A stretch of 10,574 nt of DNA from Paludibacter sp. GTDB taxonomy: Bacteria; Bacteroidota; Bacteroidia; Bacteroidales; Paludibacteraceae. A program made the position numbers and the translations under genes. Below, piece after piece: positions 1 to 7,131 of the stretch. Position 1 is the stretch's first letter; each line of letters begins with the position of its first letter. The stretch spans positions 1-10,574 of the forward strand of contig JAQTOL010000069.1 of NCBI GenBank assembly GCA_028748945.1. The letters are read 5' to 3'. The notes below the pieces were generated by a model, which was not told where the DNA came from, made no database searches, and saw only the letters and a program-made list of their open reading frames with translations.

Positions 1-1
1 A

Positions 2-82
2 TTAATGATTATAGGTGGAGGATTAATATTTTATGATTTAGTACAAAAAACATTTTTTGCAAAAAAGATAAAAGCGGAATAA
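2..82 (+). CDS. C-terminal end of a membrane protein (partial, 5' end outside window)
   Basis: An open frame enters from the left edge and ends at TAA 80-82, giving 26 residues that begin LMIIGGGLIFYDLVQKTFF and end in the basic tail AKKIKAE. A glycine-rich hydrophobic stretch followed by an aromatic and lysine-rich tail is what the last membrane helix and cytosolic end of a polytopic protein looks like. I infer, weakly, that it could be the end of a haem-copper oxidase or nitric oxide reductase-type subunit I, because such tails carry a similar GG(L/I)xFxYDL pattern and because the next two genes belong to families often found beside such enzymes. The fragment is too short to identify the protein. 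Confidence 0.55.
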   Translation, partial: LMIIGGGLIFYDLVQKTFFAKKIKAE

Positions 83-92
83 AAAACCAAAC

Positions 93-129
93 AATCATAC
101 AGGGATATGTATAATATCTCTGTATGATT
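93..129. promoter_or_regulatory. Long AT-rich stem-loop between the first two genes (terminator or operator)
   Basis: Left arm 93-108 (AATCATACAGGGATAT) and right arm 114-129 (ATATCTCTGTATGATT) pair over 16 positions, 15 Watson-Crick plus one G-U, around a 5-base loop. It starts 11 bases after the upstream stop codon and ends 36 bases before the DUF438 start. The position after a stop fits a terminator, but the stem is AT-rich and the sequence after it (TGATTATCG) is not a T-run. The near-perfect dyad just ahead of a sensor-like gene would also suit a regulator binding site. Which it is cannot be decided from sequence alone. Confidence 0.6.
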
Positions 130-165
130 TGATTATCGATAAATAATTGAAATACCAATAAAAAA

Positions 166-1395
166 ATGAGCGAACTTATTAATAATTCCCGTAGCAGAAA
201 AGAAAAATTAAAGGAAATTTTATTACAGATTCATCATGGCGGTTCAACGGAGGCTGTTCAAAATGAATTATTGCTTTCATTAAGCCAGATTCCGTACGGG
301 GAAGTGGTCGAAGTAGAACAGGAACTAATTTCAGAGGGATTACCTGAAGAGGAAATTCTGGATTTGTGTGATGCACATTCAGCGGTTCTCGAAGGCCGTG
401 TTGACCTTTCAGCATTGAAACCAGTAGCCGAAGGTCATCCGGTTGATGTTTTCCGGAAAGAAAATGAAGAAATAAGAAAGTTGACCAATTCTATTTTTGC
501 CTTAATTTCTGAAATCAGATTTGAGCCTTCAGAATCGATAACTACCAAATTAATTAAACTGAGAGGTTTGTTCAATACACTTTATGATGTTGATAAACAT
601 TATCAACGAAAAGAATACCTGCTTTTCCCCTATTTGGAAAAAATGGAAATCACCGGGCCGCCCAAGGTCATGTGGGGAAAACACGATGAAATTCGCGAAC
701 TGATTAAAGGGAGTATTGAAGTGTTGGAAACCACAGAAATGACGAAAGAAGAGTTCGGGGCTGTTGCTGAGATTGTACTCGAAATTGCAGCCCAAGGGGC
801 GAAGGAAATGATAACCAAAGAAGAAGAAATTTTATTCCCGATGTCATTGGATGTACTGACCGAAGCTGACTGGTACGAAATAAGCAAACAATCACTTGAA
901 ATCGGTTTTTGTCTGTATGATCCGTTAATAACCTGGAAACCCGATTGGGCGGAAGAACAATCCATCAACGACTCACAAAAAAGCGGAAGTCATATACAAT
1001 TACCAAGCGGAAGTTTTTCGGCCGAAGAGATTATGACTATTTTAAATACCTTACCGGTTGATATTACATTTGTGGACAAAGATGATAAAGTGAAGTACTT
1101 TTCGCAAGGTGCCGAACGGATATTCCAACGTAACAGAGCGATACTGAACCGCGATGTTCGTCATTGCCATCCGCCTGCAAGTGCTCACATAGTGGATAAA
1201 ATTATCGACGATTTTAAAAGCGGACGACAAAACAGCGCACCATTCTGGATAAATATGGGAGGGAAAATGATTCATATCGAGTATTTTGCCTTGCGGAATG
1301 ATAAAGGTGAATACCTTGGAACACTTGAAGTATCTCATAATATTACACCCTATCGTGAATTAGAAGGCGAACAGAGAATTCTTTCGTACAAATAA
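166..1395 (+). CDS. DUF438 / hemerythrin-like / PAS domain protein
   Basis: A 409-residue soluble protein, probably a cytosolic redox or gas sensor; its biochemical role is not established. Residues about 12-80 match the DUF438 pattern (KLKEILLQIHHGG, then EVEQELISEG and ILDLCDAHSAVLEG). Residues about 91-245 form a hemerythrin-like four-helix region with HYQRKEYLLFPYLE at 145-158, ITGPPKVMWGKHDEIREL at 162-179 and KEEEILFP at 218-225. Residues about 285-400 are a PAS domain with the family-type RHCHPPAS motif at 332-339 and a closing GTLEVSHNIT. There is no transmembrane segment, signal peptide or attached kinase or cyclase, so any output would be by protein contact. At the positions where classical hemerythrins have iron-binding histidines I read N100 and M215, with H145 and H173 retained. 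The ATG at 166 gives a full DUF438 domain; the upstream bases are A-rich without a Shine-Dalgarno. It lies 23 bases from the next gene. Confidence 0.88.
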   Translation: MSELINNSRSRKEKLKEILLQIHHGGSTEAVQNELLLSLSQIPYGEVVEVEQELISEGLPEEEILDLCDAHSAVLEGRVDLSALKPVAEGHPVDVFRKENEEIRKLTNSIFALISEIRFEPSESITTKLIKLRGLFNTLYDVDKHYQRKEYLLFPYLEKMEITGPPKVMWGKHDEIRELIKGSIEVLETTEMTKEEFGAVAEIVLEIAAQGAKEMITKEEEILFPMSLDVLTEADWYEISKQSLEIGFCLYDPLITWKPDWAEEQSINDSQKSGSHIQLPSGSFSAEEIMTILNTLPVDITFVDKDDKVKYFSQGAERIFQRNRAILNRDVRHCHPPASAHIVDKIIDDFKSGRQNSAPFWINMGGKMIHIEYFALRNDKGEYLGTLEVSHNITPYRELEGEQRILSYK

Positions 1396-1418
1396 AACAA
1401 ACTTATAAATACACTAAA

Positions 1419-1946
1419 ATGAATAAAGAAGAACTGATTATAACACCCAAAACGAAAGTATTTGACATTATCGAGGCATATCCCCAACTGGAAGACATAC
1501 TGATTGCTTATGTACCAACATTCGAGAAGCTAAAAAATCCGGTATTACGACGTACAGTGGGAAAAGTGGCTACCTTGCAACAAGCAGCCATAATTGGAAA
1601 TGTGAATGTTGGCTTACTCGTAAATCAGTTACGTCAGGAAATTGGACAAAATGCTGAGGAAACTAATTCAGAAGAGCATCAGTACATTTACCAAAAACCT
1701 GTATGGTTTGATGAAAATAAAGTAACTGTCAAATTCGATGTAAGAGAAATGCTGGCAAATGGAGAACATCCGGTAGCCCAGGTTATGGAAGACCTGAAAA
1801 AGCAAAAAGAGAATGAGATTTATCAACTTATCGCTCCCTTTCTGCCGGTTCCGTTAATTGATAAAGCATCCAGTCTTAATTTTAGCCATTGGATAGAAAA
1901 AGAGAATGATGAATTGTTTTTTATCTACTTTATAAGGAATAAATAA
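1419..1946 (+). CDS. DUF1858 domain protein with DUF2249-like C-terminus
   Basis: A 175-residue soluble protein of unknown biochemical role. Residues about 6-75 fit DUF1858: KVFDIIEAYPQLEDILIAY, then a VPTFEKLKNPVLRRTVGKV stretch and TLQQAA, typical of the branch found in DUF438 neighbourhoods. After an acidic linker at about 78-90, residues 102-172 resemble DUF2249, with FDVREMLANGEHP at 106-118 and a FLPVPLID segment at 141-148. The DUF1858 part has no cysteines, unlike branches of the family that carry a Cys pair, so direct metal or disulfide chemistry by it looks unlikely. The gene follows the DUF438-PAS gene by 23 bases with no terminator between, so the two are probably co-transcribed and may act as partners. 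Known domain associations point to nitrosative or respiratory physiology; that is inference. Confidence 0.82.
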   Translation: MNKEELIITPKTKVFDIIEAYPQLEDILIAYVPTFEKLKNPVLRRTVGKVATLQQAAIIGNVNVGLLVNQLRQEIGQNAEETNSEEHQYIYQKPVWFDENKVTVKFDVREMLANGEHPVAQVMEDLKKQKENEIYQLIAPFLPVPLIDKASSLNFSHWIEKENDELFFIYFIRNK

Positions 1947-1985
1947 TCAGCTGATTGATTTTAAGTGCGTAACAGAATTATTCCT

Positions 1986-2158
1986 ATGTCAGAATTTACC
2001 AATACTTCCGAATTCAGAGCAGTAAAACTTGCCGACCATATGTGGGATTGTTGCAGGGCGAAAACGGGGTGCAATTAATTAAAACCAGTTTATAATTACC
2101 ACAGGACATTTCGGAAATACAAAGTATTAGTAGTGATAAAAAGTTAGTGGATTGGTAA
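1986..2158 (+). pseudogene. Decayed small ORF of unknown family
   Basis: From ATG 1986 one frame reads MSEFTNTSEFRAVKLADHMWD. Near 2043-2048 protein-like reading jumps to another frame, which gives GLLQGENGVQLIKTSL, a TAA, LPQDISEIQSISSDKKLVDW, and a second TAA at 2156-2158. The pieces look like soluble protein rather than random AT-rich translation, so a small gene of about 60 codons that suffered a frameshift and two stop codons is the simplest reading. The second frame is also the frame of the following membrane-protein gene, whose ATG lies 9 bases past the last stop. I do not recognise the family. Alternatives are chance, or sequencing error at three places. Confidence 0.4.
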
Positions 2159-2167
2159 GAAGAACGT

Positions 2168-3709
2168 ATGTATAAATTTTTCAGAAAGACCCATAAATGG
2201 GTGGGTGTGGTTATCGCGCTGTTGATTATTATTTTTTCACTCTCAGGTATTATTCTAAATCATCGTCAAACTTTTTCTTCAGTAGATATTAAACGGAGTT
2301 TCCTTCCAAATGAATATCAATACAATAACTGGAACAATGCTGCTGTTCGTGCAACTTTAAAAGTGGGAACAAATCGGTTTCTGGTGTATGGAAATATCGG
2401 AATCTGGCAAACGGATTCGAACTTCGTAAAATTCAATGATTTCAATGCAGGTTTACCGAAAGGTATTGATAACCGTAAGATATTTAAAGTTTTAAGAACT
2501 GACAAAGCTCTACTGGCGGGAACATTATTCGGGTTATATAAGTTCAATCCGGCAAAGAAACAATGGACTCAGTTACGGCTACCTGTACATGAAGAAAACG
2601 TGGTCGATATGTTGCAGAAGGGTGACAGTACTTTTGTGATGACACGTTCCAACTTACTTGTTAGCACCAATCTGAAGCAATTTGAGATTATTAAACTACC
2701 CCAACCCGAACACTACGATAATAAAGTAGGATTATTTAAAACGCTTTGGGTCATTCATAGTGGAGAGATATATGGTGTTGCGGGAAAATTATTAGTCGAT
2801 TTGGTAGCCCTGGTTTTTATTCTGTTGAGTATCGGGGGTGTGATTTTGTTTTTTTCAAAGAAAGGGATAAAGAAAAACAAAGCAGATAAAACAAAACGAG
2901 ACAAATGGAAAAAAACGCATAAATGGAACTTAAAGTGGCACAACCGGATTGGTTGGATAACGGGCTTGTTTCTTTTTGTAACAACACTAACAGGTATTTT
3001 TCTTCGTCCACCTTTGCTTATAGCCATTGCCAACACGCGGGTGAAGAAAATACCACTAACAGAACTCGACACACCAAATCCATGGTTCGATGTATTACGG
3101 CGTATCATCTATATCCCAAACGAAAAAACATTTATTGTGTCTACCTCCGACGGTTTTTTTACTTTCGACAGTGAATTTAAACAGGAGGCTAAACGCTTTG
3201 ATATTCAACCTCCGGCCAGTGTGATGGGTGTAACTGTTCTTGAAAATATGGGTAGTCCAAGCTTGATGGTGGGTTCTTTCGAAGGACTTTTCAGATGGAA
3301 TTATAAAACCGGTGAAGTCTATGATTTAATTAAGAAACAATCTTATGTACGTCCTGTAAAAATGGGTCCTCCCATTGGTGATTACAAAGTGTCGGGATAT
3401 TGTTCAGCTTATCATAATCAACAAATATTTTTTGACTATGATTTGGGCAGTACAAACCTTAACAAAAAAACTAAATTTCCTGAAATGCCTGAAAATGTCA
3501 TCACTCAATCGCCCATGTCACTGTGGAGTCTTGCTCTGGAGGTTCATACGGGTAGAATCTATGGCGTATTCTTAGGTATATTTTATATTCTGGTTATTCC
3601 ACTTGGTGGTATTCTGGTTCTTTTCACGCTCATTACAGGAATAGTACTTTGGTTTAAATACCATTTAAAATTGCAAAAAGGAAACAAAACGGATAAAATT
3701 ACATTATAG
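2168..3709 (+). CDS. PepSY-TM-like membrane protein with internal duplication
   Basis: A 513-residue inner-membrane protein of the PepSY-associated TM helix type, a family often linked to iron or haem uptake and periplasmic redox reactions; the exact activity is not known. Four membrane segments are visible at about 11-30, 207-229, 261-282 and 466-497. Helix 1 opens with KTHKWVGV and ends SGIILNHR. Helix 3 opens with KWHNRIGWITG and ends TGIFLRPP. Helices 2 and 4 each follow a matching HxGxIYGV motif (197-204 and 460-467). Two large loops lie between helices 1-2 and 3-4 and share LLAGTLFGLYKFNPAKKQW (116-133) and LMVGSFEGLFRWNYKTGEVY (366-385). The protein is therefore two [helix, extracytoplasmic beta-rich domain, helix] units joined by the lysine-rich linker at about 231-252. 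Histidines 9, 31, 197, 258 and 460 at the membrane faces could bind haem, by analogy. A ClC gene follows after 42 bases. Confidence 0.78.
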   Translation: MYKFFRKTHKWVGVVIALLIIIFSLSGIILNHRQTFSSVDIKRSFLPNEYQYNNWNNAAVRATLKVGTNRFLVYGNIGIWQTDSNFVKFNDFNAGLPKGIDNRKIFKVLRTDKALLAGTLFGLYKFNPAKKQWTQLRLPVHEENVVDMLQKGDSTFVMTRSNLLVSTNLKQFEIIKLPQPEHYDNKVGLFKTLWVIHSGEIYGVAGKLLVDLVALVFILLSIGGVILFFSKKGIKKNKADKTKRDKWKKTHKWNLKWHNRIGWITGLFLFVTTLTGIFLRPPLLIAIANTRVKKIPLTELDTPNPWFDVLRRIIYIPNEKTFIVSTSDGFFTFDSEFKQEAKRFDIQPPASVMGVTVLENMGSPSLMVGSFEGLFRWNYKTGEVYDLIKKQSYVRPVKMGPPIGDYKVSGYCSAYHNQQIFFDYDLGSTNLNKKTKFPEMPENVITQSPMSLWSLALEVHTGRIYGVFLGIFYILVIPLGGILVLFTLITGIVLWFKYHLKLQKGNKTDKITL

Positions 3710-3751
3710 TAATAAATCGCATTTAATAACTCACTAAACAAAAAAAGGAAT

Positions 3752-5056
3752 TTGAAGTTAAAACGAAAAATAATTAAATACTCAACCATATTAGACCGGC
3801 AAGGGAGCTATAATCCATTTGTATTTAGCAGAATCTTTTTGTTGTGGGCTTTTTTGGGGTTAACAGGGGGAGTAATTGCCGGTATTTATTGGATTGTCCT
3901 TGAATTTTTGACACACGAGCTCGCTTTTTTTAATGGTTGGATGGTAATACCGGTGATGGCAATCTGCGGACTATTGGCTGGGTTGGTTATTCATTTTTTC
4001 GGAGATCCGGGCGAGATAAACCTGATTGTAAATAACATTCGCTTTAATAAAGGAAAACTGGACCCCGGGAATAACCCATCAATGATTTTGTCTTCGTTAC
4101 TATGTATTGCATCGGGTGGAAGCCTGGGTCCTGAATCGCCCTTGGTTCAGGTAACCGGATCAACAGGAAGTTGGCTTGGGAAAATATTCAGATTAAAGGG
4201 GGAAGAATTGAGGTCATTAAGTATTGCAGGAATGGCTTCGGGCTTTACCGCCTTATTTGGAGCCCCATTAGGCGGAAGTTTATTCTCGTTGGAAATACTC
4301 CACCATAAACATGCTTTGGAGTATTACAAAGCCATAATACCGGCCTTAGTTGCCAGTTGTTTTAGCTATGTTATTTTTGCACTGATTATACATTTAGGTC
4401 TTCGCCCTATTTGGCATTTATCAGCTTTTGAATACTCAGGTAAATTTGACTTTGTATATGCAATACTCTTTGCAATTGCAGCCACAGCAATCGGTTGGGG
4501 ATTTATCTACAGTACAAAAGCCTTTAAATATTTATTTGAAAAAAAGAGTATGCCGATATTCATGAAGACTTCAATTGGTGGCATTTTGCTTGGTGTGATT
4601 GCTTATTACTTTCCGCTGACAAGATACTTCGGACATCATGAAATAAACCAGCTTCTAATAAACAATCTGTCAATAGGGCTTTTACTCTCAATCTTGATTT
4701 TTAAAATCATAGCAATTTCAATTACCGTAACTTCTGGTTGGAGAGGTGGTTTTATCATCCCTTTATTTTTTGTAGGAGCAACTTTGGGTATAATTATTCA
4801 TCATTTGTTCCCCGGCACCAATCAAACATTGACAATAGTCAGCTGTATGGCTGCAATAAATGCTTGTGTTACCCGAACGCCAATGAGTACCACAATATTG
4901 TTAGCAACGCTCACTGGTTTCTCGTACTTTGTTCCAATATTATTTGCAAGTTTAACCGGATATTTTTTAGCTCCCCAAAAACCGTTCTTAAGCTCACAAA
5001 TGGAACATAATGAGAATGTGTTAAACCCAGCGCTTAATATCTTTCAAAAAAAATAA
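3752..5056 (+). CDS. ClC-family chloride channel/transporter, TTG start
   Basis: A 434-residue polytopic inner-membrane protein of the ClC family, moving chloride or similar anions. Family landmarks are GGSLGPESPLVQ at 122-133 (the GxEGP region), FGAPLGGSLFSLEI at 169-182, GWRGGFIIP at 329-337 (GxFxP filter region) and NACVTRTPMSTTILLATLTG at 370-389. Aligned by eye to E. coli ClcA, the external gating Glu148 position is L125, the internal proton Glu203 position is I182, and the filter Tyr445 position falls at or near L413. Loss of both glutamates argues for a passive channel rather than an H+/Cl- exchanger. No regulatory CBS domain follows the membrane part. No ATG precedes the first helix in this frame; an in-frame stop lies at 3713-3715, and TTG at 3752 just after AAAAAAGGAA is the best start, although the GGA-to-TTG gap is unusually short. 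Confidence 0.88.
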   Translation: MKLKRKIIKYSTILDRQGSYNPFVFSRIFLLWAFLGLTGGVIAGIYWIVLEFLTHELAFFNGWMVIPVMAICGLLAGLVIHFFGDPGEINLIVNNIRFNKGKLDPGNNPSMILSSLLCIASGGSLGPESPLVQVTGSTGSWLGKIFRLKGEELRSLSIAGMASGFTALFGAPLGGSLFSLEILHHKHALEYYKAIIPALVASCFSYVIFALIIHLGLRPIWHLSAFEYSGKFDFVYAILFAIAATAIGWGFIYSTKAFKYLFEKKSMPIFMKTSIGGILLGVIAYYFPLTRYFGHHEINQLLINNLSIGLLLSILIFKIIAISITVTSGWRGGFIIPLFFVGATLGIIIHHLFPGTNQTLTIVSCMAAINACVTRTPMSTTILLATLTGFSYFVPILFASLTGYFLAPQKPFLSSQMEHNENVLNPALNIFQKK

Positions 5057-5174
5057 TTGAAATAAGAAGGCAACAACTATGCATGAATACATTCTAAACA
5101 GAGGATATTTTATTAATTAGAGTATTACTATGACAATACAAGAGATGAGATAAATAATAAATAGAAATGAGAGT

Positions 5175-5366
5175 ATGGCAATAAAAAAAGTATGGATAGA
5201 GGAAGGATGTACCGGATGTGGTCTATGTGAAACCATTTGTCCTGAGGTGTTTAAAATTGATGCAATAGCTTATGTTATTGAAAATGTTAACTATGCAGAG
5301 AATTCGGCAAAAATAAAGGAAGCAGCTGAATGCTGCCCGAGAGTTGTTATAAAATACTCAGAGTGA
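5175..5366 (+). CDS. Single-cluster [4Fe-4S] ferredoxin
   Basis: A 63-residue acidic cytosolic electron carrier. The motif CTGCGLCETICP supplies C12, C15 and C18 as cluster ligands plus C22, and the fourth ligand is C54 in ECCP near the C-terminus. This is the single [4Fe-4S] layout of the Pyrococcus/Thermotoga/Desulfovibrio type, about 60 residues with one complete Cys motif and a lone CP, rather than the two-cluster clostridial type. In that group the fourth cysteine of the first motif and another near the middle can form a disulfide; here C22 could pair with C53, which is unusual in lying directly beside ligand C54. It is flanked by gaps of 118 and 323 bases and so is probably its own unit. 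The redox partner is not apparent, although it stands next to the Fe-S assembly operon. Confidence 0.9.
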   Translation: MAIKKVWIEEGCTGCGLCETICPEVFKIDAIAYVIENVNYAENSAKIKEAAECCPRVVIKYSE

Positions 5367-5572
5367 AACCCTGTATAGTGTAATTAAAATGAAGAACTTC
5401 TCAGATTATTTATCACTCAGGTAATATATTAAATCGTTGTGAATTAAATTCCGGGTGGATTGGTTTAAGCGATTGAGAATGTAACTCTTTTGCAAAAAAT
5501 GTCAATATATAAAACGTTTAAAACAAAAATGAAGGGAAGAGTGTTATGTAGTCTACTGTTTAAGAACAAAGA

Positions 5573-5606
5573 TTTATGCTCAAAAACACATTTTTTTGTA
5601 CCTTTG
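5573..5606 (+). promoter_or_regulatory. Probable sufBCD promoter (Bacteroidota type)
   Basis: TACCTTTG at 5599-5606, followed by CAG, matches the Bacteroidota primary-sigma -7 consensus TAnnTTTG. A weak TTTATG at 5573-5578 stands about 20 bases upstream where the -33 TTTG would be expected. Transcription would start about 5 to 8 bases after the -7 box, leaving a 5' leader of roughly 75-80 bases before sufB. I see no recognised Fur or IscR-like dyad over the promoter. Confidence 0.6.
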
Positions 5607-5656
5607 CAGTCTTAAATTTATTTATGATTCAATAAATTGAAAAACATTCGATTTTG

Positions 5657-5683
5657 AATTATGAATTAATAATTATGAATTAA
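5657..5683. repeat. Tandem 13-bp AATTATGAATTAA repeat in the sufB leader
   Basis: AATTATGAATTAA occurs at 5657-5669 and again at 5671-5683, one base apart, ending 6 bases before the sufB ATG. Such AATTATGAATT tracts are, from memory, frequent in Bacteroidota intergenic DNA. Its place in the untranslated leader keeps the region unstructured and A/T-rich, which suits initiation without a Shine-Dalgarno, but a specific function is not shown. Confidence 0.7.
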
Positions 5684-5689
5684 AAGATT

Positions 5690-7126
5690 ATGTCAGAAGT
5701 TTTATTAGATCAGGTCACTCAAGCAGATTATAAATACGGATTTACCACCGACATTGAAACAGATATTATTCCCATAGGACTCAGCGAGGATGTTGTGCGC
5801 CTTATTTCGGCCAAGAAAAAAGAACCGGAATGGATGCTCGAATTTCGTTTAAAAGCTTATCGTCACTGGTTGACAATGAAGATACCGACCTGGGCTCAAC
5901 TGGATATTCCGGATATTGATTTTCAAAGCATAGCGTATTATGCTGCTCCACGTAAAAATGCACCTCAAAATTTAGATGAGGTTGATCCCGAACTGTTGAA
6001 AACATTCGACAAACTGGGCATTTCTATGGAAGAACAAAAAATGTTATCGGGTGTAGCTGTGGATGTTGTGATGGATAGCATTTCGGTAAAGACTACATTC
6101 AAAGACAGTTTGGCGGAAATGGGTATTATTTTCTGCTCGTTTAGCGAAGCCGTGGAACATCACCCCGACCTTGTTCAAAAATATATGAGTTCGGTCGTAC
6201 CGGTTTCAGATAACTTTTTTGCAACACTAAACAGTGCCGTGTTTAGCGATGGTTCTTTTGTGTATATTCCGAAAGGCATTCGTTGCCCCATGGAACTGTC
6301 CACTTATTTCCGAATAAACGCCATAAATACCGGGCAGTTTGAACGAACGCTGATTATTGCCGATGAAGACAGCTATGTTTCATACCTGGAAGGTTGTACG
6401 GCTCCAATGCGCGATGAAAATCAATTGCATGCAGCCATTGTGGAAATAGTTGCTTTAAAAAATGCGGAAGTAAAATATTCAACGGTTCAGAACTGGTATC
6501 CGGGTGATAAAACCGGAAAAGGGGGCGTTTATAATTTTGTTACCAAACGTGGAATATGTAAAGGGGATAGTTCCAGAATTTCCTGGACACAGGTTGAAAC
6601 CGGTTCAGCCATAACCTGGAAATACCCAAGTTGTATTTTGTTGGGGGATAATTCGTCTGCAGAATTTTATTCGGTTGCCGTAACCAATCATCACCAACAG
6701 GCCGATACGGGAACTAAAATGTTGCATATAGGTAAAAATACCACCAGTCATATTCTTTCAAAAGGAATTTCTGCCGGTTTCAGCCAGAACAGTTACCGTG
6801 GTCTGGTAAGGATTAATCCAAAGGCGGATAATGCACGTAACTTTTCGCAATGCGACAGTCTGTTGCTCAGTGATAAATGTGGTGCCCACACTTTTCCGTA
6901 TATGGAAGTGAGTAACGAATCGGCCATTGTCGAACACGAAGCAACTACTTCGAAAATCAACGAAGACCAGATATTTTATTGCAATCAACGTGGGATTTCT
7001 ACCGAAGATGCCGTGGGATTAATCGTAAACGGATACGCCAAAGAAGTTCTGAATAAACTTCCGATGGAATTTGCCGTGGAAGCTCAAAAACTATTACAAA
7101 TAACGTTGGAAGGAAGCGTGGGTTAA
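5690..7126 (+). CDS. sufB: Fe-S cluster assembly scaffold protein SufB
   Basis: SufB is the core subunit of the cytosolic SufBC2D complex, which builds Fe-S clusters from sulfide and iron before transfer to apoproteins. The 478-residue length is normal. The beta-helix core carries the family motifs SYLEGCTAP at 231-239 (C236, equivalent to the sulfur-accepting cysteine of E. coli SufB, C254), NFSQCDS with C388 (equivalent to E. coli C405), [16 protein letters not shown] with C397, and the [10 protein letters not shown] segment at 414-423 near the cluster-binding glutamate. The C-terminal helical part [16 protein letters not shown] is where SufC docks. The ATG at 5690 gives the usual N-terminus, and the upstream sequence is A/T-rich without a Shine-Dalgarno. 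It is the first gene of sufBCD, followed by an unusually large, repeat-filled 141-base gap before sufC. Confidence 0.97.
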   Translation: MSEVLLDQVTQADYKYGFTTDIETDIIPIGLSEDVVRLISAKKKEPEWMLEFRLKAYRHWLTMKIPTWAQLDIPDIDFQSIAYYAAPRKNAPQNLDEVDPELLKTFDKLGISMEEQKMLSGVAVDVVMDSISVKTTFKDSLAEMGIIFCSFSEAVEHHPDLVQKYMSSVVPVSDNFFATLNSAVFSDGSFVYIPKGIRCPMELSTYFRINAINTGQFERTLIIADEDSYVSYLEGCTAPMRDENQLHAAIVEIVALKNAEVKYSTVQNWYPGDKTGKGGVYNFVTKRGICKGDSSRISWTQVETGSAITWKYPSCILLGDNSSAEFYSVAVTNHHQQADTGTKMLHIGKNTTSHILSKGISAGFSQNSYRGLVRINPKADNARNFSQCDSLLLSDKCGAHTFPYMEVSNESAIVEHEATTSKINEDQIFYCNQRGISTEDAVGLIVNGYAKEVLNKLPMEFAVEAQKLLQITLEGSVG

Positions 7127-7131
7127 GACCC

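Larger units (their letters stand above)
5367..5689. other. Intergenic region upstream of sufB
   Basis: This 323-base gap contains no convincing gene. Short ATG-started frames occur (11 codons from 5389; about 28 codons from 5529 running over the promoter) but lack coding character. No clear terminator hairpin is seen after the ferredoxin. The right end carries the likely suf promoter and an AT-rich tandem repeat, listed separately. The middle is AT-rich with no recognised RNA fold. Confidence 0.6.

Noticed and set aside
630..968. Minus-strand open frame of 112 codons inside the DUF438-PAS gene
   Set aside because: It is antisense to a well-supported coding region, with serine-rich low-complexity translation and no domain.
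5079..5120. 13-codon frame starting MHEYILNRGYF, preceded by AGAAGG
   Set aside because: It has a fair ribosome-binding-like motif but is very short, with no recognisable features or second line of evidence.
5389..5424. 11-codon frame MKNFSDYLSLR after the ferredoxin
   Set aside because: It is too short and has no initiation signal, so it could be a leader peptide only by speculation.
5529..5615. 28-codon frame MKGRVLCSLLF in the sufB upstream region
   Set aside because: It overlaps the probable promoter and continues through its -7 box; it is best explained as chance.
5657..5683. Start of a CRISPR array or iteron set
   Set aside because: There are only two AT-rich copies with one base between; no spacers and no associated genes.
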